Assembly (NCBI RefSeq): GCF_007747995.1
Contig: NZ_CP036276.1
Span: 6,872,001-6,936,000 of the forward strand
Length of the DNA stretch: 64,000 nt
DNA from: Symmachiella dynata
GTDB taxonomy: Bacteria > Planctomycetota > Planctomycetia > Planctomycetales > Planctomycetaceae
Direction of reading: 5' to 3'
Shown here: one piece after another, positions 17,534-26,869 of the stretch
Numbering within the stretch: the first letter of the stretch is position 1
Layout of the letters: each line of letters opens with the position of its first letter
Translations under genes and position numbers: made by a program
Notes under the pieces: model-generated
Databases searched by the model: none
What the model saw: the letters and a program-made list of their open reading frames with translations, nothing else
Told to the model about the DNA's origin: nothing

Positions 17534-18988
17534 TCACCCGCCCGAGACGCCTTTCGCGATGCGGTCGCCGACGGCTTTGTCGATGTTGCGCCAGTACTCA
17601 AACGCGCGCTGCAACACCGGATCAGAGACGCCGTCCTTCAGATGTCCGACGACATTCGACACCAACCGGTCGCGCTGCGCATCGTCCATGACCTCGCGAA
17701 CCAAGGTGCCGGCTTGGCCCCAATCATCGTCGTCTTCTCGCAGGGTGTAAGCGGCGCGGATGAATTCGCCGTTGGCTTCCCAGACGGCCGACTCAGGATA
17801 GCGCTCGCCGTCAGCCTGGGGGCCGCCTTTGGAGTTCGGGGCATACACGGGGTCGGACACGTTGTCGACGCGCATCGCCCCATCCTTGCTGTAGCTATTC
17901 ACAGGCGCTTCGGGGCGGTTGACTGGAATTTGCTTGTAGTTGACACCCAAGCGATGACGGTGGGCGTCGGCATACGCAAACATGCGGCCGAGCAACATTT
18001 TGTCTGGGCTGATCCCGATCCCCGGTACTAGGTTGTTCGGTTCGAACGCCGCCTGTTCGATTTCTGTATGAAAGTCAGTTGGGTTGCGATCCAGCGTCAA
18101 CCGGCCGACGTCGTGCAGCGGATAGTCACCGTGCGGCCAAACTTTCGTCAGGTCGAACGGATTGAAGCGATACGTTTTCGCTTCTTCGAAAGGCATGATC
18201 TGGACCTTCAGTGACCAACTGGGATAGTCCCCGCGTTGGATCGATTCAAACAGATCGCGGCGATGATAGTCGCCGTCGCTGCCAGCCAGTCGGTCCGCCT
18301 CATCCTGGGGGAGAAAGTCAATTCCCTGATCGGTCTTGAAGTGGTACTTCACCCAGAACCGTTCACCGGCCGCATTGACCCACATGTAGGTGTGACTCGA
18401 GTAGCCGTTCATGTGCCGCCAATTCTTAGGAATCCCGCGGTCCCCCATCAACCAGGCGACTTGGTGGGCGGACTCCGGCGAAAGGGTCCAGAAGTCCCAC
18501 TGCATGTCGTGGTCGCGGAGACCATTGTCCGCACGGCGTTTTTGCGAGCGGATGAAGTGTTGAAACTTCATCGGATCGCGGAGAAAGAACACAGGCGTGT
18601 TGTTCCCCACCATATCGTAGTTGCCTTCGCTTGTATAAAACTTCAGCGCAAAGCCACGCGGGTCGCGCCACGTATCGGGGCTGCCCCGTTCGCCGGCCAC
18701 CGTGGAAAAGCGGATCAACGTGCCGGTTTTCACGCCCGGCTGAAACAACGCCGCTTTGGTAAAGCCGCTGACATCGTGCGTGACTTCGAAGTGCCCAAAC
18801 GCGCCGGACCCTTTGGCATGAGGCTGGCGCTCGGGGATCCGCTCCCGATTGAAATTCGCCATCTGTTCAATCAGGTAATGGTCGTGTAACAGAATCGGTC
18901 CATCCGGCCCTACGGTCAGCGAATGTTCGTCACTGGAAACCGGAATCCCCGCATCAGTCGTCGTGGGTGGGGGGGTCTCTTTTTTCAT
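17534..18988 (-). CDS. katA: Catalase (haem monofunctional, small subunit)
   Basis: Haem catalase of 484 aa that dismutates H2O2. Family landmarks include [22 protein letters not shown], the distal histidine region [54 protein letters not shown], and the proximal haem-ligand tyrosine in [17 protein letters not shown]. This is a clade-3-type small catalase; no C-terminal flavodoxin-like domain. Two ATGs lie 6 nt apart. AAGGAG is about 8 nt from the second (18988) and too close to the first, so the second was chosen. Transcribed alone, with a repeat-rich region upstream. Induction by peroxide is likely for the family, but I see no defined operator. Confidence 0.96.
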   Translation of the reverse strand: MKKETPPPTTTDAGIPVSSDEHSLTVGPDGPILLHDHYLIEQMANFNRERIPERQPHAKGSGAFGHFEVTHDVSGFTKAALFQPGVKTGTLIRFSTVAGERGSPDTWRDPRGFALKFYTSEGNYDMVGNNTPVFFLRDPMKFQHFIRSQKRRADNGLRDHDMQWDFWTLSPESAHQVAWLMGDRGIPKNWRHMNGYSSHTYMWVNAAGERFWVKYHFKTDQGIDFLPQDEADRLAGSDGDYHRRDLFESIQRGDYPSWSLKVQIMPFEEAKTYRFNPFDLTKVWPHGDYPLHDVGRLTLDRNPTDFHTEIEQAAFEPNNLVPGIGISPDKMLLGRMFAYADAHRHRLGVNYKQIPVNRPEAPVNSYSKDGAMRVDNVSDPVYAPNSKGGPQADGERYPESAVWEANGEFIRAAYTLREDDDDWGQAGTLVREVMDDAQRDRLVSNVVGHLKDGVSDPVLQRAFEYWRNIDKAVGDRIAKGVSGG

Positions 18989-19647
18989 GATCATTCTCCT
19001 TAGATTGCTGTGTTCGACCCAAGCGACCCAACGACCACAAATTCAACCGCGGTACTGCGGGAATTCATCGCCGCCAATCTGCCGCCTAGCCAGAGAAGTT
19101 CAAATTCGAGGGAGCAGAGACAAAACACACGCTTCCGTATCCAAGTTGCACCGCCTCCCCCCGTAGACTCGGCCCATGTCTTTTACTAGCGGGCATCATA
19201 CTCCGTTCTACCCCTGGAGAGAAAGCGTGCGCAGAAACGCGCGGGCAATGTGTCTTGCAGAATGGCCCCCATGCGCGAAGTGCAGATCCATGGCCGAAGG
19301 CCTACTGACATCATAGCCAGGGGCAACGCCCCTGGAATCGGAAACCGCAAATTCCATGGTTGGCCAACGGCCAACATCACCCGCTGATTCATGCACCGCA
19401 TGTTGAATATGGCCTACGGCCAAAATCCGTATTGTCGCACATGCTCCCTACGGCGTTGCCGCAGGCTAAGGTGTCGGTTGGCCTTCGGCCAACGGGCCGT
19501 TCGGTGCGGTAGAATAATCAGTCCGTAGGTCAGGCTCCCGCCTGACGCGAATGACACAGGACGATCAATCGCGCAAGCCGTTAGGTGGCTGCCTGACCAA
19601 CTCGCTTGCACCTCCAGTTTACAAAAAAAAACCACTACAAACAAAAA
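18989..19647. repeat. Repeat-rich gap with REP-like palindromes
   Basis: About 660 bp without a convincing gene. It holds a cluster of short perfect hairpins: GGCCGAAGGCC at 19292-19302, arms CCAGGGGC/GCCCCTGG at 19317-19335, GTTGGCC/GGCCAAC at 19359-19375 and again at 19477-19493, and a copy of the 33-nt element shared with 17490-17522 at 19566-19598. The short open frames across it are by-products of the repeats. Confidence 0.65.
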
Positions 19648-19670
19648 CGCCCCGGCTTTTGGCCGGGGCG
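19648..19670 (-). terminator. Rho-independent terminator of nrdJ
   Basis: Perfect 9-bp stem CGCCCCGGC / GCCGGGGCG with a 5-nt loop. On the minus strand it is followed by GTTTTTG and later a run of T, 29 bp beyond the nrdJ stop. A textbook intrinsic terminator. Confidence 0.88.
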
Positions 19671-19699
19671 CTGGGAACAGGATATGCGATGAGCCCTCC

Positions 19700-22648
19700 T
19701 TAACTACAACCCATGCTGTTCCCGCAGTTGTGGCAGAGATAGCAATTGCCATTGCGGACGGTGATCGCTCCGCAATTGTCGCATGCCGGGGCATCCGATT
19801 GGTATTTGGCGAACAACTCACTGCGAGCTGCGGGGGTGTCTTCCAACTGCACCATGTCCTGTTTGGTCACATTCGTGGAATGACCATTGGCAGGGGTGTC
19901 AGGCAAAACCTCCGGCGTGGCGACTGTAGCGGTCGTGGCAGTTGCCACGGCCTTGGTTGCTTCGGCTGCGGTTGCTTCGGTCGTCTCTTCCTCAGTTTCC
20001 CGCACCGGAGCGTTCGCTTCGCGATAACCGGTGAGGAACTCCATGCCCAACCAACGGAAGATATAGTCGACCACGCTCTTGGCGTTGGGAATATCTGGAT
20101 TGTTCGTCCATCCCGACGGTTCAAAGCGGGAGTGTGAAAACTTGTTGACGAACACTTCCAGCGGCACGCCGTATTGCAGACCCATCGACATCTCGGTACC
20201 GATGACATCCATCAGTCCACCGATCGTGCTGCCTTCCTTGGCCATGGTGATGAACAATTCACCCGGCGTACCATCCTCAAACAGACCCACGGTCACGTAG
20301 CCTTCATGGCCGCCGACGGAGAACTTATGCGTCAGCGACTGCCGCGTTGAGGGCAATCGTCGCCGCGCCGGAGCAGCCACTTGCGGGGCCTGCTTACTGT
20401 CGTCTCCGTCTTTGCTGGTATTGAGCGGCTGGCTTTTCTTGGAACCGTCGCGATAAATCGCCAACGCTTTCAATCCCAGTCTCCAGCCCTCGATATAAGC
20501 TTCTTCGATGTCTTCGACAGTCGAGTTTTCGGGCATATTGACGGTTTTGGAAATCGCACCGGAGAGGAACGGTTGAGCGGCGGCCATCATGCCGACGTGT
20601 CCCCGCCAACTGATCGAACGTTCGCCGTTGAGCGCCTTAAAGGCACAATCAAATACCGGCAAGTGCTCGTCCTTGATGTCCGCAGCACCTTCGATCGTAT
20701 CGAACTCTTCGATGTGCTTGCAAATCGCGTCGATCGCGGCACCATCATAGCCTAGTGATCGCAACGCCATTGGCACTGTGCGGTTGATGATTTTCATCAT
20801 GCCGCCGCCGGCGAGTTGCTTGTACTTGACCAACGCGATGTCCGGCTCGATACCGGTCGTGTCGCAGTCCATCATAAACGCGATCGTGCCGGTCGGAGCC
20901 AACACCGTCGCCTGGGCGTTGCGGTAACCATGTTGTCGGCCCGAAGTCAGGCAGTCGTTCCACACTTCGCGGGCTGCGTCGCGGAGATACACCGGACAAT
21001 TCGGATCGATCTTCTCGACCGCATCGCGATGCATTTGCATGACGTTCAGCATCGGTTCGCGGTTTTCGCTGTATCCGGCAAACGTCCCAATCTTGCTGGC
21101 GATCTGACTGGAGGTCAAATACGCTTGCCCATTGAGCAACGCCGTCAACGAACCACAGATGCCGCGGCCGGTCTCGCTGTCGTAGGGAATTCCCATCGAC
21201 ATCAACAGGCTGCCGAGATTGGCATAACCCAGCCCCAACGGGCGGTACATATGGCTGTTCTCGGCAATCGCCGGCGTCGGATAGCTGGCGTGGTCGACGA
21301 GAATTTCCTGAGCGGTGATGAAGATCGCGGCCGCCCGGCGGAACCGGTCGACGTCGAACGTCGCATCGGCGTTCTGATACTTCATCAGGTTCAAGCTGGA
21401 CAAGTTGCAAGCCGTGTCGTCCAGGAACATATATTCCGAGCAGGGGTTCGAGGCATTGATCGGTCCCGAATTCGGACAGGTATGCCACTGATTGATCGTC
21501 GTGTCGTATTGCACGCCGGGATCACCACAGTACCAAGTGCCTTCGGCCATAGCCCGTAGCACATCTTTGGCTTCGTACTCGGGGCCGGGCTGATTTTCGT
21601 CGGTGACCCAGTGCGTTTGCCATTTCTTGCCGTTGGTTGCGGCTTCCATGAACGCATCGCTGGTGCGGACCGACAGGTTTGCGTTTTGAAACATGATCGA
21701 ACTATAGGCTTCGCCATTGAAGTTCGATTCGTATTCGCCGCTTTCGATCAGCGTCCGGGCTTTTCTTTCTTCCTTGGCCTTGGCTTCGATGAACTCCAAG
21801 ATGTCCGGATGCCAATCCTTCAGACTTTGCATCTTGGCCGCACGACGGGTTTTGCCACCCGATTTGACCACGGCCGCGATTTGGTCGTAGACCCGCATGA
21901 AGGAGAGCGGACCCGACGGAATTCCGCCGCCCGTCAGTTTTTCGCGGGCACTACGGATCGTCGACAGATCGGTTCCCGTTCCTGAACCGAATTTGAAGAG
22001 CATCGCTTCGCTGGTCGCCAGCCGCATGATGTCTTCCATGTTGTCGTCGACCGACTGAATAAAACAGGCCGAGCCTTGTGGGTATTCATAAGGCGTATCG
22101 GGCCGCTTGATGGAGTTGGTCTCAACATCCCAGCGGTAGTTGCCACGACAGCCTTTGACGCCGTATTGGTGATACAGCCCGACGTTGAACCAAACCGGTG
22201 AGTTGAACGAGCCGTGCTGGTGTAGCAGCAACCAAGTCAAATCGCGGTAATAGATTTCGCCATCTTCGCTGGAAGCAAAGTAGCCGTCTCGAATGCCCCA
22301 ATCGGTGATCGTCCGCGAGACGCGGTGAATCAACTGGCGAACGCTGTTTTCGCGTTCCGGCGTTCCCGGTTCGCCAAAGAAGTACTTACTGACAACGACG
22401 TTGGTCGCCAGCGAACTCCAACCGGCGGGAACTTCGCAGTCGGTTTGTTCAAACAGAACGTTCCCGTTTTCGTCTTTGATATGGGCAGAACGATATTCCC
22501 ATTCGACCGTATCAAACGGGTCGGTACCAGCTGGGCAGAATGAGGGAGTGGTGGCGACCTTCATCGAAGTCGGCTCCACGGGACGGTGGCCGTTATGGCC
22601 GTTGTGGGTGTGAGACTCGGTGGTAGCAGTTCCATGCACTTTGTGCAT
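19700..22648 (-). CDS. nrdJ: Vitamin B12-dependent ribonucleoside-diphosphate reductase
   Basis: Class II ribonucleotide reductase of 982 aa that makes deoxynucleotides using adenosylcobalamin to generate the thiyl radical, independent of oxygen. Visible: FNSPVWFNVG, FKFGSGTGTDLS, NPCSEYMFLDDTACNLSSLNLMKY with the active-site cysteine, VLAPTGTIAFMMDCDTTGIEPD and, after a long acidic/Ala-Thr linker, a C-terminal cysteine cluster (CDNCG, CYLCHNCG, MGCS) that re-reduces the active site. Two ATGs are adjacent at 22651 and 22648; AAGGAG is 6 nt from the second. A longer frame to 22717 is unlikely. No NrdA/B is seen in the window. A cobalamin riboswitch was looked for upstream and not found. Confidence 0.96.
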   Translation of the reverse strand: MHKVHGTATTESHTHNGHNGHRPVEPTSMKVATTPSFCPAGTDPFDTVEWEYRSAHIKDENGNVLFEQTDCEVPAGWSSLATNVVVSKYFFGEPGTPERENSVRQLIHRVSRTITDWGIRDGYFASSEDGEIYYRDLTWLLLHQHGSFNSPVWFNVGLYHQYGVKGCRGNYRWDVETNSIKRPDTPYEYPQGSACFIQSVDDNMEDIMRLATSEAMLFKFGSGTGTDLSTIRSAREKLTGGGIPSGPLSFMRVYDQIAAVVKSGGKTRRAAKMQSLKDWHPDILEFIEAKAKEERKARTLIESGEYESNFNGEAYSSIMFQNANLSVRTSDAFMEAATNGKKWQTHWVTDENQPGPEYEAKDVLRAMAEGTWYCGDPGVQYDTTINQWHTCPNSGPINASNPCSEYMFLDDTACNLSSLNLMKYQNADATFDVDRFRRAAAIFITAQEILVDHASYPTPAIAENSHMYRPLGLGYANLGSLLMSMGIPYDSETGRGICGSLTALLNGQAYLTSSQIASKIGTFAGYSENREPMLNVMQMHRDAVEKIDPNCPVYLRDAAREVWNDCLTSGRQHGYRNAQATVLAPTGTIAFMMDCDTTGIEPDIALVKYKQLAGGGMMKIINRTVPMALRSLGYDGAAIDAICKHIEEFDTIEGAADIKDEHLPVFDCAFKALNGERSISWRGHVGMMAAAQPFLSGAISKTVNMPENSTVEDIEEAYIEGWRLGLKALAIYRDGSKKSQPLNTSKDGDDSKQAPQVAAPARRRLPSTRQSLTHKFSVGGHEGYVTVGLFEDGTPGELFITMAKEGSTIGGLMDVIGTEMSMGLQYGVPLEVFVNKFSHSRFEPSGWTNNPDIPNAKSVVDYIFRWLGMEFLTGYREANAPVRETEEETTEATAAEATKAVATATTATVATPEVLPDTPANGHSTNVTKQDMVQLEDTPAARSELFAKYQSDAPACDNCGAITVRNGNCYLCHNCGNSMGCS

Positions 22649-23395
22649 CATGCACTCCTTGAGATTCCATAGGTTGTAACGCGGTTGCGTCTGTATCGAA
22701 CGATTGGTCCTGTTCAAAACCGCCGTCTGAGCAATTCAATCACGGTTGTGTTGGTGGGGGGGAAGCATGCGTCTTGGTGATGAAGCCATGGCTTCTCCGC
22801 TGTGAAAACAGCAGTGCGCACCAACCTATCCCATTGCCCGTTACGCGGCCTTTCGTGGATGTTTATCGACAGACGACTGCCAGAAATGTGAACAAACGAC
22901 CACTATATTGTAGAAATGGTTGGCACTTCATGCAATACCATCCCTTGGGTACATCGGCAATAACGTGCACCACATGTAGCGATCACTGGAAGGATCTACT
23001 ATAAATTGGCGATTCACTTTGTCAATACGCGACTACTTGCGTTTCGCCATTCACCCCCGAGTCTAAGGGCGCAAGTCCCAGCCCTAAAAAGGACTTGCCG
23101 CGATTCATATAATTTTCATTTTTGCGAATTTTGAGATAAGCCGCGCCCAGTCCCACCGGAAAACCTGACCGTTTTCCACCAATTCCCCCAAACAGCTATA
23201 CATTAACAATATTTCGCAAGTCACTGTCATAAAACAACTTGTGACCGAAACCACTTTTCGGGAAATTTGCACGACAAAAGCACAAATCCAGCAGACACCG
23301 ACAACTGGTACCGGGACTGGTATACTACGCCTCCGCTTCACCAGGCGGCACGCGACGATTGCCGACAATTCGTTGATTCACCCCAGGAGTCACCC
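22649..23395. other. Intergenic region between divergent nrdJ and DUF6807 genes
   Basis: About 750 bp without a credible gene. It carries a hairpin at 23071-23098 (arms GCAAGTCC / GGACTTGC, 12-nt loop) not followed by a U-run. Promoters for both flanking genes must lie here. Confidence 0.5.
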
Positions 23396-24352
23396 ATGTG
23401 GAAGCCAACCAGTGCCCTCTCAATGGTCCTCATCCTCAGTCAGTGCGGTGGAGCATTCGCTGCGGAGCCTACCGTCGGCTTTCAGGAAAAACCGGGGCAA
23501 GTCAACGTCCTGATTTCCGGACAGCCCGCTTTCACCTATGTCTACCAGGATGACGCTACGCTGCGTCCCTATTTTTCCAATGTCCATACGCCGGGCAACA
23601 TTCGTGTCACGAGGAAACACCCCATCGATTCGCAGAGCGAAGGGGGAGATCATGGCACGATGCACCCGGGAATCTGGCTGGCCTTCGGCGATATCAACGG
23701 TGCGGACTTTTGGCGAAATCGCGCCCAGGTCGTGCACGCCGGTTTTGTAGAAAAACCGCACGTCAAAAACGGTCGCGGAATGTTCTCGGTGAAAAATGAA
23801 TACCGACATGACGGCAAACTCATTTGTACCGAGACCTGTCGCTACACGATCCTGCCTCAAGAGAGCGGATACTTGCTTGCCAGCGACTCCACCTTCGCCA
23901 ACGACGACCATCCGTTTGCGTTCGGCGATCAAGAGGAACTCGGCTTTGGCGTCCGCGTGAATCGTAAACTACGCGTGAAAGGGGGTAACGGCCGTATCCT
24001 GAATGCAGATGGGCTCAAAGACGAGAAACAAGTCTGGGGCAAAGCGACCGACTGGTGCGACTACAGTGGCACCATCAACGACCGCCATGTAGGTCTGACC
24101 GTCATGCCGCACCCCGACAATTTCCGCCGTAGTTGGTTCCACGTCCGCGACTACGGCCTGATGCTGGCCAACCCTTTCGGACGCAAGGCGCTCACCGGTG
24201 GCGACAAGAGTTCCGTTTCCGTCCAACCGGGTGAAACCTTGCGGCTACGCTTTGGCGTCTTCATACACGACACCCCCAGCGCAGAGCAGTACTCGCCCGC
24301 AGCCGCTTATCGTGATTATCTAAAAGAAACACAATCGCCGAATGCATCGTGA
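23396..24352 (+). CDS. Secreted PmoA-like protein (DUF6807 family)
   Basis: A 318-aa protein of the planctomycete/verrucomicrobial family often labelled methane oxygenase PmoA (DUF6807). The label is historical and no evidence of methane oxidation is visible. A signal peptide (to about residue 23, ...GGAFAAEP) is followed by a beta-rich fold with YVYQDDATLRPYFSNVHTP, a histidine-rich segment DHGTMHPGIWLAFGDING, ADFWRN and a later GLTVMPHPDNFRRSWFHVRDYG. The His/Asp clusters suggest metal or sugar binding. Start fixed by AGGAG 7 nt upstream of 23396. It probably acts outside the cytoplasmic membrane, perhaps in carbohydrate processing, as relatives cluster with sugar dehydrogenases and sulfatases. 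Confidence 0.8.
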   Translation: MWKPTSALSMVLILSQCGGAFAAEPTVGFQEKPGQVNVLISGQPAFTYVYQDDATLRPYFSNVHTPGNIRVTRKHPIDSQSEGGDHGTMHPGIWLAFGDINGADFWRNRAQVVHAGFVEKPHVKNGRGMFSVKNEYRHDGKLICTETCRYTILPQESGYLLASDSTFANDDHPFAFGDQEELGFGVRVNRKLRVKGGNGRILNADGLKDEKQVWGKATDWCDYSGTINDRHVGLTVMPHPDNFRRSWFHVRDYGLMLANPFGRKALTGGDKSSVSVQPGETLRLRFGVFIHDTPSAEQYSPAAAYRDYLKETQSPNAS

Positions 24353-24412
24353 AAGCTGTTTTGAAAGCGAAAGCACTGCTCCTCTCGCCACACCTTGTGG
24401 AAGTTGAATTCC

Positions 24413-25531
24413 ATGCCACGCATTGCGATTTGTTTTGAATATCCGACGCTCAATGGCGGGGAGCGGTCGATGTTGGCGGTGCTGGATGCGCTGCGGACCG
24501 AGGCGACCGATTTTGTGATGTTGGCGCCCGCAGAGGGCCCGTTGGCGGCGGCGATTCTAAAACGCGGGTGGGAACTGATTCCACTACGTCTGCGCGACGC
24601 GACCGGGCAACGCCTCACGCGCGACGCGGTCATGGCCCATCTCCTCGAGGTGATAGCGCAAAGCAGAGCGGATTTGGTCCACGCCAACAGTCTCGCCATG
24701 GGACGTTTGACCGGTGCGATTGCCGCGCAGTTGAAGATCCCTTGTACGGCCCACATTCGCGATATTTTGCGGCTAAGCCGCGCAGCGATTACGGACCTGA
24801 ATCGCAATTCGCAGATCGTCGCAGTCTCGCAAGCAACGCGCACGTTCCATGTCCGGCAGGGACTTGTTGAGGAACGGTCACAGGTGATTCATAACGGCAT
24901 CGATACGGACGCGTTTCAGCCGCGCGCTGCTAGCGGTTGGCTGCACCAGGAATTAGGACTGCCGCCGCGCACGCTGCTGGTTGCGACCATTGGACAGATT
25001 GGACTACGCAAAGGGCAGGATGTTTTGGCGGCAGCGGCGCGTGCATTGCCATCGGAATTCGCCGACGTGCACTATTTGCTCATCGGAGAACGGAACTCCA
25101 GCAAACAAGAGAACATCGATTTTGACGAGTCGCTTGCGGGACAATTTCCAGCCGGGCGCTTCCACCGTTTAGACGTGCGGGACGACGTGCCGCAGTTATT
25201 AACAGAGATCGATTTGCTGGTGCATCCGGCGCGGCAAGAACCATTTGGTCGCGTCCTCTTAGAAGCGGCCGCCTGTGGGCGTGCGATTGTCGCGACCGAT
25301 GTTGGTGGCACAGCGGAAATGCTGACTCATGGAGAATCAGCACTGCTCGTTCCAGCGGACGACGCAACAGCACTCGCAGCCACTATGGGCGAACTCCTGG
25401 GGAACGAAGCCCTGCGACACCAATTGGGGGCGGCCGCCCGCGCGCGCATCGAAGCTGATTTCACCATCGACCGCGCTGCCACGCAACTGCGTGATGTCTG
25501 GATGAAACAGACCTCACGCCGCAAACCCTAA
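24413..25531 (+). CDS. Glycosyltransferase family 4
   Basis: GT-B-fold glycosyltransferase of 372 aa. The N-terminal acceptor domain begins RIAICFEYPTLNGGERSML (glycine-rich loop), and the C-terminal donor domain carries VIHNGIDTDAF, TIGQIGLRKGQDVL, and the EX7E motif region HPARQEPFGRVLLEAAACGRAIVATDVGGTAEM. These define GT4 retaining transferases using nucleotide sugars. ATG at 24413 with GGAAG upstream is preferred over an in-frame TTG at 24395. It lies 60 bp after the DUF6807 gene on the same strand but no functional link is evident. The acceptor could be a surface glycan or lipid. Confidence 0.88.
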   Translation: MPRIAICFEYPTLNGGERSMLAVLDALRTEATDFVMLAPAEGPLAAAILKRGWELIPLRLRDATGQRLTRDAVMAHLLEVIAQSRADLVHANSLAMGRLTGAIAAQLKIPCTAHIRDILRLSRAAITDLNRNSQIVAVSQATRTFHVRQGLVEERSQVIHNGIDTDAFQPRAASGWLHQELGLPPRTLLVATIGQIGLRKGQDVLAAAARALPSEFADVHYLLIGERNSSKQENIDFDESLAGQFPAGRFHRLDVRDDVPQLLTEIDLLVHPARQEPFGRVLLEAAACGRAIVATDVGGTAEMLTHGESALLVPADDATALAATMGELLGNEALRHQLGAAARARIEADFTIDRAATQLRDVWMKQTSRRKP

Positions 25532-25542
25532 AGGCCGGCAAG

Positions 25543-25983
25543 TCATTGGCCATGAAATCGCATAAAATGACGCTGCACGTTGGCAACGCACGATTGGCCA
25601 TCAGTCGCCGCTGTGACGCAGTGGGCTTCGTCCGTGGCAGCACGCTGTAGATGCTCCCGCACCTGAGCAACATCGCCACTCAGGGCAGCCTCTTCGATCT
25701 CATCGCACGTCAGCCCAAAACAGGGACAAATCGGCGCAGCGGGATCTTTGGGATAGACCGGCTGCAAGAGGCTCGTGGCTGCGATCGTGCGCTCCATCTG
25801 ATCAAAATAAGCGACAGAGCAGGGGGGATGCGGGCAAAAAAAGGCAGCGTCGCTGATTTGGTTCCGCAACTCCTCCGGCAAATGAGCGACCAGCGTCTCC
25901 CGATAAACAGCATGCCCGACCGTTCCGCAAGCCGGACAGCGGTCGCCATGGTCCTCGGGTTCTTTTACAAACGCTTTATTCAT
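25543..25983 (-). CDS. CopZ N-domain-like zinc / iron-sulfur protein
   Basis: A 146-aa protein rich in cysteine that follows the N-terminal domain of Archaeoglobus-type CopZ. A zinc-like site is formed by CPACG (Cys16, Cys19) and CPHPPC (Cys50, Cys55). A second set, ICPCFGLTCDE (Cys86, Cys88, Cys93), plus Cys122 and Cys132 in the helical tail, matches the [2Fe-2S] part. The copper-binding HMA domain of full-length CopZ is absent. The family is proposed to handle copper redox, so a redox or metal-sensing role is inferred. ATG at 25983 preferred over an upstream in-frame TTG. The gene is convergent with the GT4 gene, 11 bp apart. Confidence 0.7.
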   Translation of the reverse strand: MNKAFVKEPEDHGDRCPACGTVGHAVYRETLVAHLPEELRNQISDAAFFCPHPPCSVAYFDQMERTIAATSLLQPVYPKDPAAPICPCFGLTCDEIEEAALSGDVAQVREHLQRAATDEAHCVTAATDGQSCVANVQRHFMRFHGQ

Positions 25984-26205
25984 TTTCAGCGGGGGCCTTT
26001 CCAAGACAATCTTACCCTGAAATGGCCCTCAGCTCCTAGTCCGTTTGCATAGCCGGCACTGGCTCCCGATGAAGCGCCGGAGCGGACGGCGGATCGCTCT
26101 TCCGGTCACGTGGAATTCCGTTAACATACGCGCTATCGTAACGCGGCAGCATAGCCGGGTTGCATTGTGGAATCCCTTATACCAACGAACTCACGGACGA
26201 AAATT

Positions 26206-26475
26206 ATGGAGACTTCGGAAAGCTGGAAAATGTTGTTTGAGAATTGGCCCGACTCAATTTCGCGTAAAGGGCTCTTGGTGACAAAGTTCCAGGAGACGAT
26301 CCCCTTCGTCGACTTTATGATTTCGGGCGGCATCGTATTGTTCGAACGGGACAAACCCGATGCGGTCGGCGGCCGAAAAGTGATGCTGGCTTACGAATCA
26401 ATCAGCGCCGTAAAAATCACCGAAATCATCGACCTACCCCGATTCCAAGTCATGGGCTTCCAACCCCCATTTTAA
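26206..26475 (+). CDS. Small conserved hypothetical protein, 89 aa
   Basis: Begins METSESWKMLFENWPDSISRKGLLVTKFQETIPF and continues as a strand-rich small domain (DFMISGGIVLFERDKPDAVGGRKVMLAYESISAVKI). Composition and rhythm are those of a real protein, resembling small SH3- or Lsm-like beta barrels conserved in planctomycetes, though I cannot name the family. The ATG at 26206 is preferred over an upstream GTG at 26167. No signal peptide. Neighbours give no functional hint. Confidence 0.65.
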   Translation: METSESWKMLFENWPDSISRKGLLVTKFQETIPFVDFMISGGIVLFERDKPDAVGGRKVMLAYESISAVKITEIIDLPRFQVMGFQPPF

Positions 26476-26497
26476 GAGCGGCAACAACACACCGCAG

Positions 26498-26815
26498 GGT
26501 GCGTCGCGACGCACCTTCCCAAGCAGACCGAGAGATGTCCCGCTAAAAAAGAACTCGCGCAAAGACGCAGAGCCGCAAAGAAGAAAAAGAGAAAGCTGTT
26601 GGAAACCCGTATAGATAAATCAATAACACCTGTTTCCAGGCCAGCCGCAAGCGACTCCTCAACGTGACACAACATCTTACTCTTTAAAAAGATAACTCTT
26701 TGCGTCTTTGCGTCTTTGCGCGAGGCTTTTCTTTCGTAGGGTGCGTCGCGACGCACCTTTCTATGTAGTATCAGAGATGTGCTTCGTAAAGAAGGACGCG
26801 CGTAAAGCCGCAAAC
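26498..26815. repeat. Tandem copy of a palindrome-headed dispersed repeat
   Basis: Two direct copies of a unit of about 80 nt, at 26498-26580 and 26740-26815. Each starts with the perfect palindrome GGTGCGTCGCGACGCACC, followed by a GAGATGT segment and an AAAG..CGCGCAAAGACGC-like tail. Between them, at 26697-26725, is an inverted CTTTGCGTCTTTGCG block complementary to the tails. The palindrome recurs at 53966-53983 and 54090-54107. The whole gap 26476-26869 has no credible gene. Confidence 0.75.
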
Positions 26816-26869
26816 AAAAAAACCATGAGAGACCCGCGCACTTGCAGCGTCTCTCTATGCACAAACCGG

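Noticed and set aside
22860-23040. Possible NrdR box (CACTATATTG region near 22901) and cobalamin riboswitch upstream of nrdJ
   Set aside because: The AT-rich box is two bases short of the NrdR pattern and has no partner at the usual spacing. No B12-box or conserved riboswitch core was found.
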